A stretch of 25,831 nucleotides of DNA from Rhizopus sp. PT2906 (GCA_025529335.1 JAMYHX010000475.1:1-25831); one strand, 5' to 3'; numbered from the stretch's first letter, positions 10,239 to 22,604 are shown. Numbers and translations: made by a program. The notes: generated from the letters alone by a model not told the origin.

Positions 10239-13200
10239 TTGACAGGATCATAGATCAAGTGGTTGATGAATTAGCTTTGAAAGGAGAAAATGGTATATAT
10301 AAAAAGAAGACTATATAAATAATGTCTAATGTATATTCTTTTTGTTGTCACAGGTTGTAATTTTGATCAACTGTGGATACATGTCAAGACGATTGTAGAA
10401 GAGATCACTCGAGAGTTACCTAACAAGATACCCATTAATATCAATGACCAATACAAAGCTTATTTGTGGACATATTTGAAGAGCAATAAAGATGTATTAT
10501 TCTTTCAAGTAAGCCAAGCGACGGGGAAGCATAGATAAAACGAATAACTCACACATAAAATAACTCAGAATGGAAACAGACTTGACATTGATAGTTTGAC
10601 TTGGACTGATATCATAGCCATCAAAGACAACATAATCGTCAAGACCACTGACGAGATTCAGGATGCAGTTATCTATGGAAAGGCCAAGGTAAAAAAATAG
10701 ATATTACATAAAGAAAAACTGAGTGTATTTACTTTATCAATAGCACATCAAAAAGTCACTTTCAGTTATGCACAAGGCAGTCATTTCAGAGATAGCCAAA
10801 CGCAAAGATAAAGGAATAACACAGTATGCATTGGGAACATTACTTAATCAGGATGCAAAAAAAATATTTCATTATCTGAAAAAGTTTGAACAAGAAGGCA
10901 TCATGTAACAGTGATAACAACAATACTTTAAGCGGGAAACTTATCCTTTTTCTTTAGTGTTAAAAGGGATGCTTATGCTAAAGGCATGAATACAAATATT
11001 CTCTACTTGAAACGATTTGCTCCTCAATCAGGTCAAATAGAACCAGATAAAGAAGATATCGGATTCTCTGATGTGATTTGCACATATAATGAATTTAAAT
11101 TGAGATTATTGAACGAACTAAATAATGCAAAGAACAACATGATGTCTCTCTCTGATATTGTTGATACCCTTGTAGGATTACTTTTTTTATTTTCACTTTC
11201 TGTTGACTCACAGATGCTCAATAGGGATTTAAAACAGAATATCAAAAGAGATGGGCACGCATACGAATTTCTTATCTGCATGACCATGGTGAAGTCGAAA
11301 AATTTCATGCCTTTGATGGTAAAAAGTTGAGGGCTGCTGTACGATTATGTAAGAAGGAGGCGAAAAGTGCAGACACAAGTCATGAAGTAAAAAATGCGTC
11401 GAGTCCAAAGTTGTACAGAGATGTCACTTGCGAATATCAATTATACCAAGCTATTGCTGAGGCTGGTGAAAAAGGAATTTCTAGACAAGTAAGAGAACCT
11501 TATTAATGATTATACGTGTATATTTATTTGCTTGTAAAAAGGAGCTAGCAGATAGATTTCCTTATCTCAGCACGGACTATTTGAGTTACGTTCTAACAAA
11601 CATCACAACTGCTCCAAAGGACCCAAAACTAGCCGACTACAGGGTCTATAAAACTGAAGTTGTTGAAGGTAGACAGCGTCTGTATAGGTACTTTGCACTC
11701 AATGGCTGGTTAAGGCATAATAAAATGCTCAAAACACAGTTTGCGGAACCCGGTACGCTTAAAGACTTGGCAGCAAATGGCTCACAGCATGATATGACAT
11801 TAGTGAACACGATACCACAAAAGCGTAAATCAACGGTAGATGCACCGATTGTACATACAATGATTGAAGACAAGACACAGACGATGACTCCAGAGCCTGT
11901 AAAGAAAAGAAAACGAGCATCTCATAGCAGCACCAAGCTTAGACGTGTTGGCATCCTGTTGGACATGCTGGAAAAAGAGCATGTTCGTGAATTAAATGCA
12001 CGGATGGTCAATGAGTTTAACGAACTAGAGACTGCGACTGAAGGTGGGCAACCTATAGCCAAGGTTACATTAGGCAAGCTAGCAAAGCAACTGCACGAAG
12101 AGAATAAACTCAAAATGCATGTCACAAGCATTCGCAGATCATCAGGTATTGTCGAGATCAAGACCCTCTTGCTGCATGCCAGTTTGTCACCAGAAAGCGA
12201 ACAAGTAAAACGATTTATTGAAAATTACGAGATAGAACAATCTGCTATGACTCTCTCAGTCAAACAGAACAGACAAATACTGAAAAAAGTGCCAGTACCT
12301 GAATTACCGCCTATCAGTAGCAACCTTACGTTTATGGGAGAAAACTCTACGCCTGGAAAAGATAACACAACAGTGCCCTCTGGTACTTTGTATGAGGGCA
12401 GTATCTCACGTAATGCGCCTGTAGACTATGGATGGGTACAATCAAAGATACTACGAGCCAAAGAAATGCACAGAGACATTTTAAAGCAATACTTTGCTAC
12501 GCATTCACCTCTAGAACACGAAGAGCGTCTTTTGGAAATGAATCAACTAGTTCCTAGCCTGACCATAGGCACACTGGTTAAGTTATGTGCAAGACTTCCT
12601 TTTGAAAACCAGGATTTTCTTTCTTATATTAGCATACATGAAAACAGATCAACGCAGCTTCGAAGCTTGCCATATGCCATTCGTACGCTCATTTTAAAGA
12701 CACCACACAAGATAAGGAAACCTATCCTTCGTATACTGGATGTGCTCGTTACATTGGAGCTTATTGAAGTGTGTAAATCTCCACTTGGACGTACGATGTA
12801 CAAACTAAGCAAGTATGGAAAAGTCAAAGACTATTGCTCACCAAATCATCCAATCTTGACAACACTTCCCATAAACAATATGAATGATGTAGACACGTAC
12901 TGGAAAGAACTGCGGTTTTACTGCGTGGAATTGCGGCATGGCGAAAAGATCCATCGAAAGGAATGTATAGAACGAAACAGTCCTATCGCCAATATCACCT
13001 CAAGACGTTCGTGGGCAACAAGCATATTACTGTCCAAGAAACAGAAGGAAATGCTGGATACACACATAGATTTTCAAAGCTTGACTGTTCCTGTAGAGGA
13101 CGCAAACTTGCGTGCCTATCTTTCAAAGAAATTGGATATTCCGGCCACAAGGATAAGGACGTATTTTATGGCGATTGCCAAGTTGTTTCAAAGAAAGAAG

Positions 13201-15537
13201 ATGAAACACAACAAACAGAGAAGAAAGAGCACGATCATCAGACCATCTCCTGCTATACATGAGCTTATGAAAGCATCGGCTGAAAAGCGTAAAGTGGATA
13301 CGGCAGATCCGCAGATAAGACAGACACCGCCTTTTGTCCAGCGCACCTTCATTGGTAGTAGAAAGTTCAGAAAGCTCAGGGTCCGTGTGCAGCCAAAGGA
13401 AGACATGAGTGAAGGTAAAGTGATGAGGCTTGATGGTAACATCGTAACTGATTTCCCTCCTTTGTAGGCGGATATTCTATGAATTATGACCCTCTTCCTG
13501 AAGTTGAAAAGGATGTGCTGTTATACTCATACTGTATTATGAGGTCTAGAGCCAAACGATCCCTGTTCTACTGGAGCCCAATAACAAAGGTATTACCTCA
13601 CCGAGAGCCTGAAAAGTGCCGACGTACCATATGTACAATGGCTCTTATGGATCATACACTCGTACACACCATCCAGCGATTGACTACTCAATGGGAGCAC
13701 ATATACAAGCAGGGGATAGAAAAAGGCGATATTTGTGATGATAGCCCATGGGATAGTATACACTTTGACTTGCGTGGCTATCTTGAATATTTTCTACTAA
13801 AACTACAAGAAGGCTATGAAAGGTGAATCATGAAATCAACATATACTATTCCATTAACTAACAGCCACAACTTTCTCCAGTACGGATAATACCGCTTTTG
13901 ATGCTGGAATAGAAATGTATGCACTGCCAAAGAACTGCGATACCTTGTATCGACAATTTTATATATTAAAAGAAGAGTTTAAAGATAAAAGCAATGTTGA
14001 TCGAGTTCCATCTCAGAGCTTACAGATCCCTGAAGCACGCGTTGGTCCTCAATATCGCCCATATTTAGATAAACATCAACAGTATGAACATGAAGTATTG
14101 GTTGAACTTGTAAAGACTCTCATAAAGGTAATATTTTGTCTTTTTTATAGACAAACAGTGGATATCTAATTTACTGTAGACACTATTGGTGATACCTTTA
14201 GAATCCTATACTCCAAAAGATGCTTATCTTTTGATGAAACAGTATCCCGAAAGCGCTATAGAGGAAGCATTTAATCAATTAAAAAAAAATGGACTTGTTG
14301 TATATGATAGATCAGCATATGGACGTATACCAGGTCGTTTAATCAATGTTTCAGAAAAGTAAGTGCCCTGATACCTACCATATCTTTATATTGACAAACT
14401 TGAATAGGTTTATGACTTTGGCATCAAGTGTACTTCCCCATGACCTCTTTCAAGAAGCCAGGTCGCACTACTTAAATTTGGCAAACCATAATAGTGTCAT
14501 ACTAACAAAAGATATCAACTCTGGGCAGGTTGCTGCCACATTGGATCTTTTATCACAAAATAAGGTAAGCATTGGCCCATTATCCTTCATAGGATGCTTA
14601 CCCCTTTTTTTATGAAGATTTGTCTTGATATGGCTGACAGAGCAAATTATATACAATCAAAACAAAGCGTCATATACCCAAAACTATCTGCTGGTATGCA
14701 CATATTTCAACCATTGTAGTTTAGACTCTCATAATGTATCTATAGTTCCGCTTTGTGAATTGTATGTATATAAAGGTCTTGACATCACTGTAAGATGTAC
14801 AAAGGATCTACAATTACCTACACCTACGCTCAAATGGAAACACACAAGAGTAATACCAATGGACCATATCAACCATTATCTCACCATGATAAAGATCACC
14901 AACCCGCTGAGTCATCATATTTATATGGCGCTAAAAGAATATGGCGCATTAGGAGCATCATTTGACTGTACAAGTACCAAAATACGAGACTCTAATCCAC
15001 ATATACAAAATGTGGATATAGTAACTGCCTTTGATACCCTCATAAAACACGATCCACCTCTGATATACTTGGTTGGATTTAATCACCTAAGATATACAGT
15101 GGCGGAACATGTTCATCATTGGTTACTCAAGGGAACAAAAAAAGACACCTACTTGGATCCTATAATATGGTGTGATATCTCTGGGAGTATCGTACATCCA
15201 GTACTCGATGGCTGCTGTGAGGTTGTAATGAGTCATATCACAAAGCGACCTGGAATACAATATGTAAGAGTATTCAATAGTTTTGAAAGACATATACTAA
15301 TTATATGATCTGTAGGCTCAGCTTCGCGATGTCTTAATTGGATTTCTTTCAGAATATGAACTTTATACCATTTTAAAATATCTTGTAGATAAGAACAAGG
15401 TCATTTCAAAGAAAGTGTGTCAATCTACAAACAGACGGTCTATCTTTGGCAAAAAGAAACTGTGTTTATCAAAAAATGAGCTACATACAGGAGAGCAGAT
15501 ACATTATTGGGTTGTAAATGATTACTATCTTTTATAA
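10235..15537 (+). CDS. TFIIIC largest subunit (B-block binding; Tfc3/Sfc3/GTF3C1 family), 14 exons, 1532 aa
   Basis: Exons: 10235-10292, 10354-10508, 10569-10688, 10744-10904, 10958-11171, 11225-11488, 11542-13414, 13468-13822, 13881-14127, 14180-14358, 14408-14564, 14618-14693, 14746-15263, 15316-15537; total 1533 codons with stop. TFIIIC recruits TFIIIB to tRNA genes by binding A and B boxes; this subunit contacts the B box. Seen: N-terminal MIDRIIDQVVDELALKGENG typical of the family; a B-block winged helix at ~112-185 (KGITQYALGTLL..IFHYLKKFEQEGII); more winged helices at ~220-345 (RWARIRISYLHDHGEVEKF); a basic KKRKR patch in exon 7; a conserved late domain ~950-1045 (FYWSPITKVLPHREPEKCRR); RIPGR before residue 1209. 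Length lies between yeast (~1160) and human (~2100). Exon 12 and its flanks are the least certain. AATAAA overlaps the stop region. Confidence 0.88.
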
Positions 15538-16364
15538 ATAAAAATTGTGTACATATTGTTGAATGATAGAGGCCCTTATTCATTCTTTCATATGAAATTA
15601 CCCTATTAGAAGCTTTACCCAATATGGCATAGTTTAGTAACCATCACAACAAAATGCGCGAAAGGGGGACAAGTTCTCTTTACCTATTTCACTTATTTTG
15701 TAAAATACAACAGCATCGCAATATACGCATAAGAGATATTTATTGTACGCGTTGCAAGTCATCATTTAGTCTTTAACCAATAATACAGAATTTATATCTT
15801 TACAGCTAGAACGTTGAGAAATAAAAAGGGCATTTCAAGTAAAGTTCCTTTATAGTAAAAACATATGTAGTCTTGTGTGTGTAACTTTAAGCTTGATTAT
15901 ATTCCTTTGGGCAATTGACGATCTTGCTGTACTACTAAAATAGATAAAACTAAACTTTAATTGTACATGTATGATGTATGTTGAAGTAGTCAAGGTGGAT
16001 AAATATTTGTTTCTACCCGGCTCGGTAGAAATGTCAAATAAGGTTTAGCACCATTATCATTCATTATCAGATAAGAATGTGATGTTAAAGATAGGTTAGT
16101 GCGGAACACTAATTTGATATCATTCTTGTTTCAAGCTAAGGATTCAAACCGATCTTGAGCCATAAAGAGACGTTTTATTTGATCATAATCCTTTCTTTTG
16201 TGACACGTTTTGTTGCAACCAAGTCAAACTTTGTTTTATTTGGCTGTTTGTCAAATCTGAATAGAAAAAAGTCTTTCTGCATTAATGTCTCTTTTTATAT
16301 TTTTTTATTTCAGATAAGGTCTTTTCTTTTTCTCTTTTTTTTTTCTTCTTGTTCTTTGTATCGA
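15538..16364. other. Intergenic region and ThrE/Prm10 gene promoter
   Basis: AT-rich, without a convincing ORF or RNA gene. The final ~65 bp (about 16311-16360) are pyrimidine-rich, like the tracts before other starts here. An in-frame ATG at 16155 extends the downstream frame by 70 codons, but that part is hydrophobic, Phe-rich and reads through the pyrimidine tract, so it is treated as leader. Confidence 0.45.
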
Positions 16365-18794
16365 ATGGATAAACTGTTTAAAAGAAAAAGCAGTAGAAAC
16401 ATAAAAAGAGACGATGAAGGCGACGAAACAGGCAGTAGCAGAATAGATGAGCAAGTACATGTAGCTTCCGATAGTCTCAAGCTACCGGACGATGAAGGTT
16501 CCGAAATAACCCAACTACAGCTACCAGAAATTGCGCTTACTGGTAGCCATAATACGTCTATGAGCATACCTGACCCGCCTATTCTTTCAAGGGCAACTTC
16601 TGCCGAGCCTATCCTGCGTCCATCGCAAAACAGGGACGATAAAAGAAATAATGAAACAAGCAACACCCATGAACACAAGATCGAATCGCACGGAAGCGGT
16701 GAGACAAAAGTTGCTGATGGTGGAGACATTACGGATCAAAAGAACACAGATCAAAAACATGACGAGACAGGCACAGAATCCCTCGTGGAAGCGGCGATGG
16801 ATCAAGCCGAGGCACAAGACCGCCATGTTCGCTTTCAAGAACACGTAGCAGAATCGGCCGCCCTCGTTCAACGTATGCTGAGCGTGAGATCAGGACGACA
16901 GGAGCCAGACAACTTGCACAACATCATGCAAAGTATACCATCCAATTTCGATGACGATGAGATGGAAATGCAATCGCCTCAGTCTCCTGCCTTGAGCAGT
17001 GGGGGAGGAAGTGTTCTGGCAAGCTTAATGAGATTAGAATCTCAACGTTATGTTAAGGATGACGGTAAGAAGAGAAAGAAGAAAGGATTCAAGGTACATC
17101 ATACAAACAAATATTATCTATTGCCATACTAACTAACAAAAAGAATGAGAACAATTTAAAGCGGCCCATGTCTTTGTATGATCTTCCTGTCGATTCCAGC
17201 ATGAACTTGCCGTCAGATGATAATGATAATCTGCAGTCAAAAGCAAAGTTGAGACGACCACCATTGCATAACCGGCCATCCAGCTGGCTAGCAGGAGTAA
17301 CATCTAGCAAATACGTTGTTCCAAGCCTCGAAAAACGAAAGAGATCAGGTCTCCCAGCCCTATCTCGCCGGTCATCTGTCGACAGCATGCTGACAACTGC
17401 TTCACAATTTGAACCCATCACGTTAGAAGAGCGTATTCGAATTACGTTTGAAATCGCCAATATTTTGCAAAAGCAGGAGTTTTTACGTAAACTTTGTCGA
17501 TCGTTGATGATGTACGGCTGCCCTGCTCATCGACTAGAATATGCAATGCGTCAAGTGTCACGTACATTAGGGGTCGATGCTGAGTATGTATTTTTACCGA
17601 GTGTGATGCTCATCACATTTAACGATTCAACAACACATACAACAGAAACACATTTTATAAGACAGTCTCCAGGTTTTGAGATGCATCGATTAGCGGATAT
17701 TTACCGCTTAGAAAAATTAGTCGCTTATGGCGAAGTATCTGTAGATGAAGCATTAGAATTTATAGACAAAGTGTATGAACAACCGCCAATCTATCCTCTA
17801 TGGCTACAACCTTTTGTGTATGCTCTTGCCGCATTTACCGGTTGTGTTTTGTTTTGGGGAGGTCGTTGGAAGGAAGGTGGTGTTTCTGCAGCCCTCGGAA
17901 GTAAGTCAATACAAAGTTAAGTACACGTTTACTGAACCTTTTGTTTTGTTTATAGTGTTTTTTGCTGCAAATGAACTCTTCTCGACGATTATTTCTAGTT
18001 TCCAACCTATCTGGGAAATTACTGTGTGTATACTGATTGGTTTCGTTGCTCGTGGCGTACAAAAATATGGATTTTGCTTTACCCCTATCGCATTCTCTTC
18101 GTTTATTGTCGTGCTTCCTGGATACCCAATGGCTGTAGCCATCATTGAACTCGTATCTCGACAATTAGTAAGCGGTGTGATTCGTATGGTATATGCTATC
18201 ATCTATTCATTCTTACTCGGATACGGCGTATCTACGGGCTCTTCTCTGTATCTGACAATTGACAAAAGCGCAAATACGACCCCCTCAGCTGAATGTAAAG
18301 TAGCCTCGAACGCATCAACCTGTATTTCAAGCGTTTCGCCTTGGTTCAACTTTTTGCTTGTTCCTCTGTTTGCAGTCACTTACTGTGTCTATCTCAAGGC
18401 TAAACTACCTCGATGGCCAATTATGGCATTTGTTGCTGCATGCGGCTACGTGATTAATTATGCACTTTCCTGTTGGGCTCAGGCACCTTCTCAGATTTTG
18501 CAAATAGCACCTGCATTTAGTATAGCGCTTATTGGTAACTTGCTATCTAAAATCACAGGCAAGATGTCGTTTGATGCTGTCTTGCTTGGCGTTTTCTATC
18601 TAGTGCCAAGCGGTTTAGGTGTAAAAGCTGCACTCGGTCTGTTTGGTGGTGGTGATGATAGCGTGAGTAACCAAGGAGCAGGATTTGCACTCGTCATGAT
18701 CGAAACATCGATTGGTATCACCTTAGGTTTATTTCTTGCCACTTTAATTGTATACCCCAAAGGTACTCAACGCACACCTTTGATGAGCTTGTAA
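16365..18794 (+). CDS. ThrE/Prm10-family multi-pass membrane protein, 774 aa
   Basis: Exons 16365-17093, 17144-17900 and 17956-18794; introns of 50 and 55 nt, total 775 codons with stop. The first ~330 residues are charged, Ser/Asp-rich and probably disordered, with basic patches (KKRKKKG before residue 243). From ~335 the ThrE (DUF1212) domain begins: ITLEERIRITFEIANILQ, then GCPAHRLE (~368-375). About ten hydrophobic segments follow, starting at LWLQPFVYALAAF; the ThrE_2 half contains GFCFTP, LPGYPMAVAIIELVSRQLVSG and LVPSGLGVKAALGLFGG. The family includes bacterial Thr/Ser exporters and yeast pheromone-regulated Prm10, whose substrate is not established. Location is probably a cellular membrane. 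AATAAA lies at 18820-18825. The neighbour EEP gene converges with 43 bp between stops. Confidence 0.88.
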
Positions 18795-18800
18795 AGTATG

Positions 18801-18825
18801 TTTATTTTAGAGAGACGTTAATAAA
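18801..18825. terminator. Interleaved poly(A) signals of two convergent genes
   Basis: The plus-strand AATAAA (18820-18825) serves the ThrE gene, while TTTATT (18801-18806), AATAAA on the minus strand, serves the EEP gene. Each signal lies beyond the other, so the 3' ends of the two transcripts should overlap. Cleavage normally occurs 10-30 nt past the signal, which would place the EEP gene's site near or inside the last codons of the ThrE gene. Confidence 0.5.
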
Positions 18826-18837
18826 TAGCAAGTCTAT

Positions 18838-20207
18838 TTAGTGCCAAGAAATTCTAGATAATACAGGGCGATGATCAGAAAAGTAAAGTCCATCGTCAAA
18901 CTTGTTACTCAAAACGGCGTAGTGTTGAACATGAAGGTTAAACTTGGGAACGTCCAGAACCAAAATGTAATCAATGCAAATAGGGGCTCTCTCTGTTTCT
19001 GAATCCCCTGTGCCAAAACTAGTAAGAGTATCTCTATAACCAAAAGGCCCACTCAGAGTGCCAGGAGCACCCTTGGATGTGAGTCGAGTCACTAATTCAT
19101 AGCGAGCGTCTACAAAATGCATATCCGTTTGCTCCGAGTTTTCCTTTTTTTTCAAATTTTCGAGAATTCTGCCAGGTCTAATGACGCGATGCGTAGGAAG
19201 GGTAATACTACCTTCTGCTGTCCTGACTGGCACTCCTGTCTTATTGACAGATGCTGAAGCACAGACATTATTCAACTCTTCCAAGTTGGCAAGGGTATCG
19301 TTTTGGCCCTTAGTATCTTTATATTTTGAATTGGTTAGCACCAGATAAGCAGGATCCTCTTCAGTTGCATTCAAGTCACCGAGTAAAAATACAGGACCGT
19401 CTGAACTTGCTTCTCTTGCTCTCTCGAGCAATAACTTGGCTGATTCCTCTCTAGAGATAGACCCTACATGATCCATATGCGTATTGAATACAGTAAATTT
19501 GGATCCGTCATCTTCGCGTTTAAACCTGCAAGAGATAGTCAGTGACAGTTGGCATGAATGCTTTAAAGATATCTTACAATATTTGTGTTGCAGTGCGACT
19601 GTGTCTGGCATCCCAACCAATACTTCCAACATTCTCTGGAGTCTAGTAAAAGTTAGCTTCTTAAAAGAGTTGTACCATTCAGTGCTCTTACCTCAGATAA
19701 CCAAACAGTCTTCCAGGATTCAATGCTCAACACGTCACTATGACAGATACAATTCAGTACAACGAACCATGATAATAAACTGTGTCCTTACCTTTTGTAA
19801 AAAATAGCAGAAATCTCACCTTCCTTATCACCATCCTCTCTGCCAACGCCTACCCACTTGTATTCTTCACCCAAAAGAGCTTCCAAGTCCAAAATCTGAT
19901 GATATACAGTTTCCTATAGGGTTACAATTGTGCGTTAGTTCTTTTTTTTTTCTTCTTTTTGTCTAAAAAGTGAAAGGTATCATGCCTGTAGTGCTACAAT
20001 ATCAGGAGAATAAAGCAAAATGGTATCCATCACTTTCCATTTTCGAATGGACCATGGTTGCTCTCCATAAAATTCCTTAGTGTCAAAAGGATTTTCCTTG
20101 GTAGGAGGAGCAGCAAATGGAGACATTGTAGAGTTTTGGTGATGGTCATGACGAACATTAAGTGTTATAAAGCTAATAGGTTTCTTTTGGGTATTGTTGG
20201 TTGACAT
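18838..20207 (-). CDS. Endonuclease/exonuclease/phosphatase-fold hydrolase, 380 aa
   Basis: Exons on the minus strand: 20207-19986, 19913-19792, 19737-19692, 19642-19578 and 19525-18838; total 381 codons with stop. The EEP (DNase I-like) catalytic set is visible: ITLNVR with N17, IVALQ|E with E75 exactly at the exon 1/2 junction, NTHMDHVG (H168, D170), GDLNA (D202, N204), IDYILV and SDHRPV (D369, H370). These coordinate Mg2+ and attack phosphodiester or phosphomonoester bonds. The substrate is unknown; overall it resembles stand-alone EEP-superfamily hydrolases rather than Ccr4 (no leucine-rich repeats). Exon 2 can only be joined by using a GC donor at 19985. The ATG at 20207 was preferred over 20285, whose added residues are hydrophobic. 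A TTTATT on the plus strand (18801-18806) is its poly(A) signal. Confidence 0.87.
19914..19985 (-). other. GC-AG intron of the EEP hydrolase gene
   Basis: The exon 1 frame reads ..ATT GTA GCA CTA CAG then GCATGATACC, with a stop two codons on. The next exon begins after ..CCCTATAG with GAA ACT. Joining CAG to GAA restores the LQE motif of the fold, and no GT donor nearby keeps it. The 72-nt intron therefore appears to use a GC 5' splice site after CAG. Confidence 0.7.
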
Positions 20208-20529
20208 TGTACTGAATAAAAGAAAAAGAATATAGTCTTTGTTATTAAACTCGGAGAAACGCCCGATGAAAGAGACAAAGAGCAACAGATGCAGTCATAT
20301 GAACCCGTGTTTCTGAATTTTGGGAACACAAACGTCGAGTTTTACAAATCAGGAAAAGCGGGCAATGGGCATTACGAGAAATGCTACAGTTGATAAAAAG
20401 GAGGGACAGAGAGGATGTTGTATAAACTGATTGCGTTTTTTTATTGAAAATAAATAAAAGCTCTATCTTTAACCCTTTTCTAAGCTAAACATTCGACTTT
20501 TTTTTTCTTTTTCTTTCTTTTTTGAAAGG
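20208..20529. promoter_or_regulatory. Divergent promoter region
   Basis: About 320 bp between the minus-strand EEP gene and a possible plus-strand small gene. It holds a pyrimidine-rich tract at about 20496-20525 and A/T-rich motifs such as AAATAAATAAAAG near 20449-20460. No gene of its own was seen. Confidence 0.35.
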
Positions 20530-20766
20530 ATGGGCAGATGTGATTGCCACAATAATAAAAAAAGAAATACAGACGATGTTTCTCTTTGTCTGACTTGTCT
20601 GAACTCTAACCATTCATCACAAATAGACGCTTCTTACTCCTCTACCAACTCCTCTTCGGTCTCTTCTCTCAGAGGTCAAGGAACGAAGAGATTGAACTAT
20701 TTTCACGGTAACAGAAAGAAGGAATGGCCACCAGAAAGCTTTGCAAGTTCAATTCGATCTTGTTAA
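20530..20766 (+). CDS. Possible small Cys-containing protein, 78 aa
   Basis: Open frame from ATG 20530 to TAA, right after a strong T/C-rich tract (20496-20525) like those before other genes here. It begins MGRCDCHNNKKRNTDD and has CLTC at ~21-24, so Cys4, Cys6, Cys21 and Cys24 form a C-x-C...C-x2-C pattern that could bind one metal ion. A Ser-rich middle (SSTNSSSVSS) and a basic C-terminal part follow, ending in Cys. No family is recognised. Low complexity and short length leave it uncertain; further 3' exons are possible. Confidence 0.35.
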   Translation: MGRCDCHNNKKRNTDDVSLCLTCLNSNHSSQIDASYSSTNSSSVSSLRGQGTKRLNYFHGNRKKEWPPESFASSIRSC

Positions 20767-22250
20767 CATCAATCCATTAATTTGATCATTAGCTTGCGTG
20801 ATTAATAGTCTGAACATAGATATAGAAGCGTCAGCTCCTTCACTCACGACATGAACAATCTAAACATCATAAGAATTCTATGAGTTAAGGAAAAATTCGT
20901 ATATAAAAAAGCAAAAAAATACTAGCTGATAAGATAATAATAACCATTGCATTACGGAACATATTTATAAAAGGCTATCCGAGCCCCCTTGTTACAAGGA
21001 CATTAATAACCACAAACCCAGTGTTGAGCAAAAAGCATCAAATGAATAAATCAGCACAGGTAGTAACAATACTGATTTGAATACATTCATTTGTATGCTT
21101 GATCCTTCTATCAAAAGGAAAGGCATAGGTCAGCACGGATCCTGAAACAGCCCTTCATGGACTTGTATCAGATGACTTCATTCCATGAGATTCCTTTAAC
21201 TAACTGTGATGATCATATCACATAGTCAATATAAGTCTATACAAATATATGTACTATTTACCTTCAACCTTGTACTATTGCAAATAAACAGAACTGATGA
21301 AGGACAAGAAGAAGCCAGACTTCGAACAGATCATTGTTAGCTTCTTCTTTGTCAAAGCTAAAAAAAAGTATATAAGCAACAATTACCAAGGAGAGAATGG
21401 TTATGTTAAGTTGCTAAAGACATAAGAAAATTTCAACTGACATACGATTAAAACTAAGCATGAGTTGCTCCTTGAGGGCAAGTTTCAATTTTTAAATACA
21501 AATAAGAAATTATCAACGATGCTTACAAGCTTATTTTTGTGTGCAACTACTTGTTTTGCTTTTGAAATGGAGAGAAAAAAAAAAAGAGGAATGTCATGAC
21601 AATGACAGCGCTAGTATCTTTATGGAAAGATGATGTACGTAAATAGTGCTAAAAGGATAATGGTAGAGGATACCAAATGCGATAGAAAAAGATAGAGCCA
21701 ATGTGAAAATATTCAAGTAACCAAGGCGATGATATGATATCAGAGAATACAAACAAGGTAATGAAACGTAAATTAAAACGGAAAGTTGGTATCCTTATCA
21801 ACCAAGTGATTTATGATGTGATGCAGATAAAAAGAAGAAAAGAGGAAAGGGGAAAAGGGGAAGGGTATATTATGCTTTGAATTTGGAGCACATCCAGATA
21901 AATGATGAAACTATGCAAAATAGGTCAATCCTAATTTATCAACTGGTTTAATCATAAAAGTCATCTGTTTCTATTGTGATCTAAAGCGTAGTATATAAGA
22001 TTGATATTATAGTGATACACAAGTTAAAGCAATTTAAGTATTTAGTACAAAAATGAACGATGGGCACTGCTTCAAATTCCTATTAGTGCCCAGCTTAAGA
22101 AACATTTCAAGAGAAAGAGAGAAAGACATGTCCTTTGAGGTAAATTGGACAAATTTCGAATTCAATCATGAAAGCAAGAAGAAGTGAGTATTTATGAAAT
22201 TTTTTATCACAAACAAAAAAGTACATTCTCCTAATAAGACTTAAAAAAGA
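20767..22250. other. Gene-poor region, about 1.5 kb
   Basis: AT-rich with dense stops in all frames. A small imperfect palindrome, TGTGATGATCATATCACA, lies near 21204-21222. No tRNA, transposase motif or array was recognised. Confidence 0.45.
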
Positions 22251-22258
22251 TATAAAAG
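22251..22258 (+). promoter_or_regulatory. TATA box (TATAAAAG) with pyrimidine-rich leader
   Basis: TATAAAAG is followed by a C/T-rich leader (about 22269-22316) and an ATG at 22333, 75 nt further on. This is the most promoter-like arrangement in the last 5 kb and points to transcription on the plus strand through the candidate ORF and towards the hairpin array. Confidence 0.5.
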
Positions 22259-22332
22259 GGGCCTCAGCATCTCTTCTTTTCTATCCCAATCGCTTTTTCT
22301 CTTCTATTTCTTTCAAATATATCAAGCAAAAT

Positions 22333-22604
22333 ATGGCTATGGATCTCTTGTTAGTACTTCAATAACTTTAAGGGAAGTGTGGTGTAATGAGGGTGGTTGT
22401 CGTTTATCTTTGACTTTCTTCTAACACATGCATAGGTCTCTCTTAGTAGCTTCAAGAAAAGAAATTTCTTGGAATAACTGGCAATCGTCTCCAGTGGTCC
22501 AGTTTCTTCTAATTCGCATGCCCTATCCTAATACTTTCAACTCTTGGTTTCTTCTTTTTCTTGGTGATCCCCATGGTCTGGCTCTCTGTTCTTTTTCCTG
22601 CTAA
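22333..22604 (+). CDS. Candidate two-exon small protein, 61 aa
   Basis: Proposed exons 22333-22349 and 22436-22604, with an 86-nt intron starting GTTAGT, carrying CTAAC-like branch sequence (CTTCTAACACATG) and ending CATAG. The join gives a frame starting MAMDLLSLLVASRKEISW and ending at TAA 22602-22604, with hydrophobic and aromatic residues in the second half. No family is recognised. Support comes mainly from the TATA box upstream and the plausible intron; the transcript could equally be non-coding. Confidence 0.25.

Noticed and set aside
11172..11213. Acceptor ..ACTCACAG in TFIIIC intron 5
   Set aside because: It leads into a frame that stops at 11330, whereas the later TCAATAG acceptor (ending 11224) opens the conserved winged-helix frame.
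14694..14724. 31-nt intron in the TFIIIC gene
   Set aside because: Shorter than every other intron here. Using the acceptor at 14744-14745 gives a normal 52-nt intron in the same frame.
20208..20285. Upstream in-frame ATG of the EEP gene
   Set aside because: The added 26 residues are hydrophobic/aromatic and lack the polar start expected; MSTNN at 20207 precedes the conserved first strand closely.
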